Below are positions 63,442 to 64,000 of a stretch of 64,000 nucleotides of DNA, piece by piece (positions within the stretch are counted from its first letter, which is position 1; every line of letters begins with the position of its first letter). The position numbers were made by a program, and so were the translations under genes. The stretch is taken from positions 863,501-927,500 of the forward strand of contig NC_008011.1 of NCBI RefSeq assembly GCF_000055945.1, in the 5' to 3' direction. Source of the DNA: Lawsonia intracellularis PHE/MN1-00 (GTDB lineage: Bacteria; Desulfobacterota; Desulfovibrionia; Desulfovibrionales; Desulfovibrionaceae). A model generated the notes under the pieces. It made no database searches, was not told the DNA's origin, and worked only from the letters and a program-made list of their open reading frames with translations.

Positions 63442-64000
63442 ATGTTATCTTCTATTATCAGACCTACTAAAAATTGCCTACTACACTTTATTATACGTTC
63501 TTCCTATCTTACATTATTATTTATTGCTGTATTTCATAATCCAGCACAATCTGTTCGGATTAAAGATATTGCAACATTCTCTGGTGTCCGTAACAACCAA
63601 CTTATTGGATATGGTCTTGTTATTGGACTCGCTGGGACTGGAGATAAAAGAGACTCACCTTTTACAGCAAGCTCAATGACAAATATGCTTGAACGTATGG
63701 GAGTTGCTGTCGATGCTAACAAAATTAAGCCTAAAAATGTAGCAGCTGTTATGGTTACTGCAAATATGCCTGTATCCGCAAGACCTGGGACAGAGCTTGA
63801 TGTTACAGTTTCCAGTGTGGGTGATGCAAAAAGCCTTCAAGGAGGTGTATTATTACAAACTCCACTAAAAGGTGTTGATGGAAAAGTCTATGCTCTTGCA
63901 CAAGGTTCACTTATCATTGGAGGATACTCTGCTGAAGGAACTGCAGCTAGCGTTCAAAAAAACTCAACAACTGTAGGCTCTATCCCTGGAGGAGGTATTG
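63442..64000 (+). CDS. flgI: Flagellar P-ring protein FlgI, 3' end outside window
   Basis: Only the first 186 codons are present; the frame runs off the end. The product has a signal peptide (about 1-36), then [31 protein letters not shown], the family hallmark. [16 protein letters not shown] and [13 protein letters not shown] follow. It forms the periplasmic P ring. AAGGT lies eight bases before the ATG. It continues the flgF-G-A-H-I order. Confidence 0.95.
   Translation, partial: MLSSIIRPTKNCLLHFIIRSSYLTLLFIAVFHNPAQSVRIKDIATFSGVRNNQLIGYGLVIGLAGTGDKRDSPFTASSMTNMLERMGVAVDANKIKPKNVAAVMVTANMPVSARPGTELDVTVSSVGDAKSLQGGVLLQTPLKGVDGKVYALAQGSLIIGGYSAEGTAASVQKNSTTVGSIPGGGI

Noticed and set aside
1-64000. 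CRISPR array, IS element, prophage or toxin-antitoxin module
   Set aside because: No regularly spaced direct repeats, transposase, integrase or phage genes were seen anywhere in the window.

Overview
The window is about 64 kb of AT-rich bacterial chromosome, with dense coding but long, nearly featureless A/T intergenic gaps. Gene content points to a Gram-negative delta-proteobacterial lineage (Desulfovibrionaceae): Tol-Pal, TamA/TamB, MltA, LPS heptosyltransferase, a polar-type flagellum, a rubrerythrin/rubredoxin pair with a CX4C rubredoxin, HypF, and the ispE-tRNA-Gln-prs-rplY-pth block. The low GC, a visible pseudogene and many amino-acid uptake genes suggest a host-associated, reduced member. 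Lawsonia intracellularis fits best. This is inference from content, not a database match.

Layout. 1-5.9 kb: tamA (5' end missing) and tamB. 5.9-11.6 kb, minus strand: tolQ, tolR, a TonB-domain TolA, tolB and pal, then tRNA-Pro and a Spy/ZraP-like periplasmic protein. 12.2-13.1 kb: rubrerythrin and rubredoxin. 13.1-15.2 kb: two glycosyltransferases (LPS/envelope). 15.4-18.8 kb, minus: a TPR protein and maf-uvrC. 19-20 kb: a DHH phosphoesterase. 20.2-28.5 kb, minus: asnS, a DedA protein, a large PHP (EndoQ-like)-UvrD fusion and hypF. 28.7-31.6 kb: a DsbA-like oxidoreductase, ribF and flagellin. 31.7-34.7 kb, minus: cvpA and pyrK-pyrD, with tRNA-Ser on the plus strand. 34.9-42.3 kb: argJ, an RluD-type pseudouridine synthase, a four-gene polar amino-acid ABC transporter and lepA. 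42.4-48.7 kb: a broken AEC transporter, an acidic coiled-coil protein, mltA divergent from a hotdog thioesterase, a PHP phosphatase and metK. 48.9-53.9 kb: an unrecognised papain-like protein, ispH, cheV, ugd, acpS and hslV. 54.1-59 kb: an orphan amino-acid binding protein, a YdjM-type membrane protein, and ispE-tRNA-Gln-prs-rplY-pth. 59.2-64 kb: an unknown lipoprotein, then flgF-flgG-flgA-flgH-flgI (flgI cut by the window end).

The genes form three main themes: envelope maintenance (Tam, Tol-Pal, MltA, LPS), motility (flagellin, CheV, rod and ring genes) and core metabolism or information processing. The observations most worth a second look are the EndoQ-like/UvrD fusion, a pair of CsrA-type hairpins in front of flagellin, a C39-like cysteine-protease-fold orphan, an acidic PopZ-reminiscent protein, a decaying AEC transporter and a possible sigma-54 element in front of flgF.
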